Shown here: positions 30,664 to 30,929 of the stretch, one piece after another | Numbering within the stretch: the stretch's first letter is position 1 | Layout of the letters: each line of letters starts with the position of its first letter | Assembly (NCBI GenBank): GCA_028285035.1 | Contig: JANQQF010000157.1 | Coordinates: forward strand, 1-30,929 | Origin: Phycisphaerae bacterium | GTDB lineage: Bacteria > Chloroflexota > Anaerolineae > 4572-78 > J111 | DNA length: 30,929 nucleotides | Reading direction: 5' to 3' | Translations under genes and position numbers: made by a program | Notes under the pieces: model-generated | Databases searched by the model: none | What the model saw: only the letters and a program-made list of their open reading frames with translations | What the model was told of the DNA's origin: nothing

Positions 30664-30929
30664 TGTTTTTCCTTAGTGTGATGTAATTTTTGCGATGTCA
30701 GGTTTTGGAAAAGTTAACTGATACCACCCACAATTCTACATAAGTATTACGACAAATACTAGAGACAAAATTAGGACATTTTTGGGACAGTCTTATTAAG
30801 TCAACACCCTGCAGTAACTAAAATTATTAACGGGTGCATTTCTGTTTGGGGGCACGCCTGCTCCCAACCTTCACGTGGGACTAAAGCCGTCACGCTATCA
30901 TAGGTAAAAGGAGACTAAAGTCCCCTCTC
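30664..30929. other. non-coding window end with hairpins
   Basis: 266 bases without a gene. GGGGGCA...TGCTCCC (30850-30867) pairs over seven positions with one G-T pair, and GGGACTAAAGCC (about 30881-30892) resembles GAGACTAAAGTCC further on. These short palindromic words look like a small dispersed repeat cut by the window edge. The promoter of the ferric-reductase-like gene should lie here but was not clear. Confidence 0.35.

Noticed and set aside
1..30929. tRNA, rRNA, phage or transposase genes
   Set aside because: I found no cloverleaf, no rRNA-like stretch and no transposase or integrase motif on either strand.

Overview
The window reads as chromosome from a free-living bacterium, most likely a member of the Chloroflexota (Anaerolineae or a related class). 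This is inferred from gene content: a PknB-type kinase with an outside TPR tail, a TPR-CHAT giant protein, a stand-alone zinc-ribbon protein with a propeller, a BadF-type sugar kinase beside DeoR and DegT genes, LPxEIG-type leucine-rich repeats, and self-complementary low-complexity intergenic repeats. No rRNA, tRNA, CRISPR array, phage gene or intact transposase was seen. A cyanobacterial or other filamentous host cannot be excluded without a marker gene.

Layout. 1-2700: small housekeeping or accessory genes on + (SnoaL/NTF2-like, LysE exporter, PNPO-like flavoprotein, methyltransferase). 2835-9470: a probable two-gene signalling unit, a transmembrane Ser/Thr kinase followed by a secreted, membrane-anchored TPR-CHAT protease of about 1437 residues. 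9588-12400: a duplicated L7/L12-like mini-protein, a tRNA-binding-domain protein, an alpha/beta hydrolase and an unrecognised beta-rich protein. 12454-15516: a promoter with a palindrome in its spacer, a four-helix membrane protein and a large leucine-rich-repeat protein ending in a DUF6745-like module. 15677-19156: divergent BadF-type kinase and DeoR regulator, then a DegT-family aminotransferase, probably a sugar/aminosugar locus. 19539-21073: AraC regulator and a small membrane protein. 21142-24581: on -, a superfamily 2 helicase and a zinc-ribbon/Ig-like/seven-blade propeller protein. 24902-25232: an apparently broken SDR gene. 25244-26622: a monooxygenase divergent from its likely MarR repressor, with two clear operators, then an RHH-MazF fusion. 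26720-28111: a sulfatase. 28175-30663: on -, DUF454 membrane protein, sulfotransferase and a haem/flavin ferric-reductase-like protein.

The most notable observations are: (i) the kinase plus extracytoplasmic CHAT pair; (ii) a repeat family with two intergenic copies (15521-15640, 19211-19340) whose left part matches the 3' end of the helicase coding sequence; (iii) the RHH-MazF single-chain toxin-antitoxin; (iv) two 18-bp operators that overlay the monooxygenase promoter; and (v) a propeller gene built of almost identical 153-bp units. All functions are inferred from sequence motifs read by eye; no database search was run.
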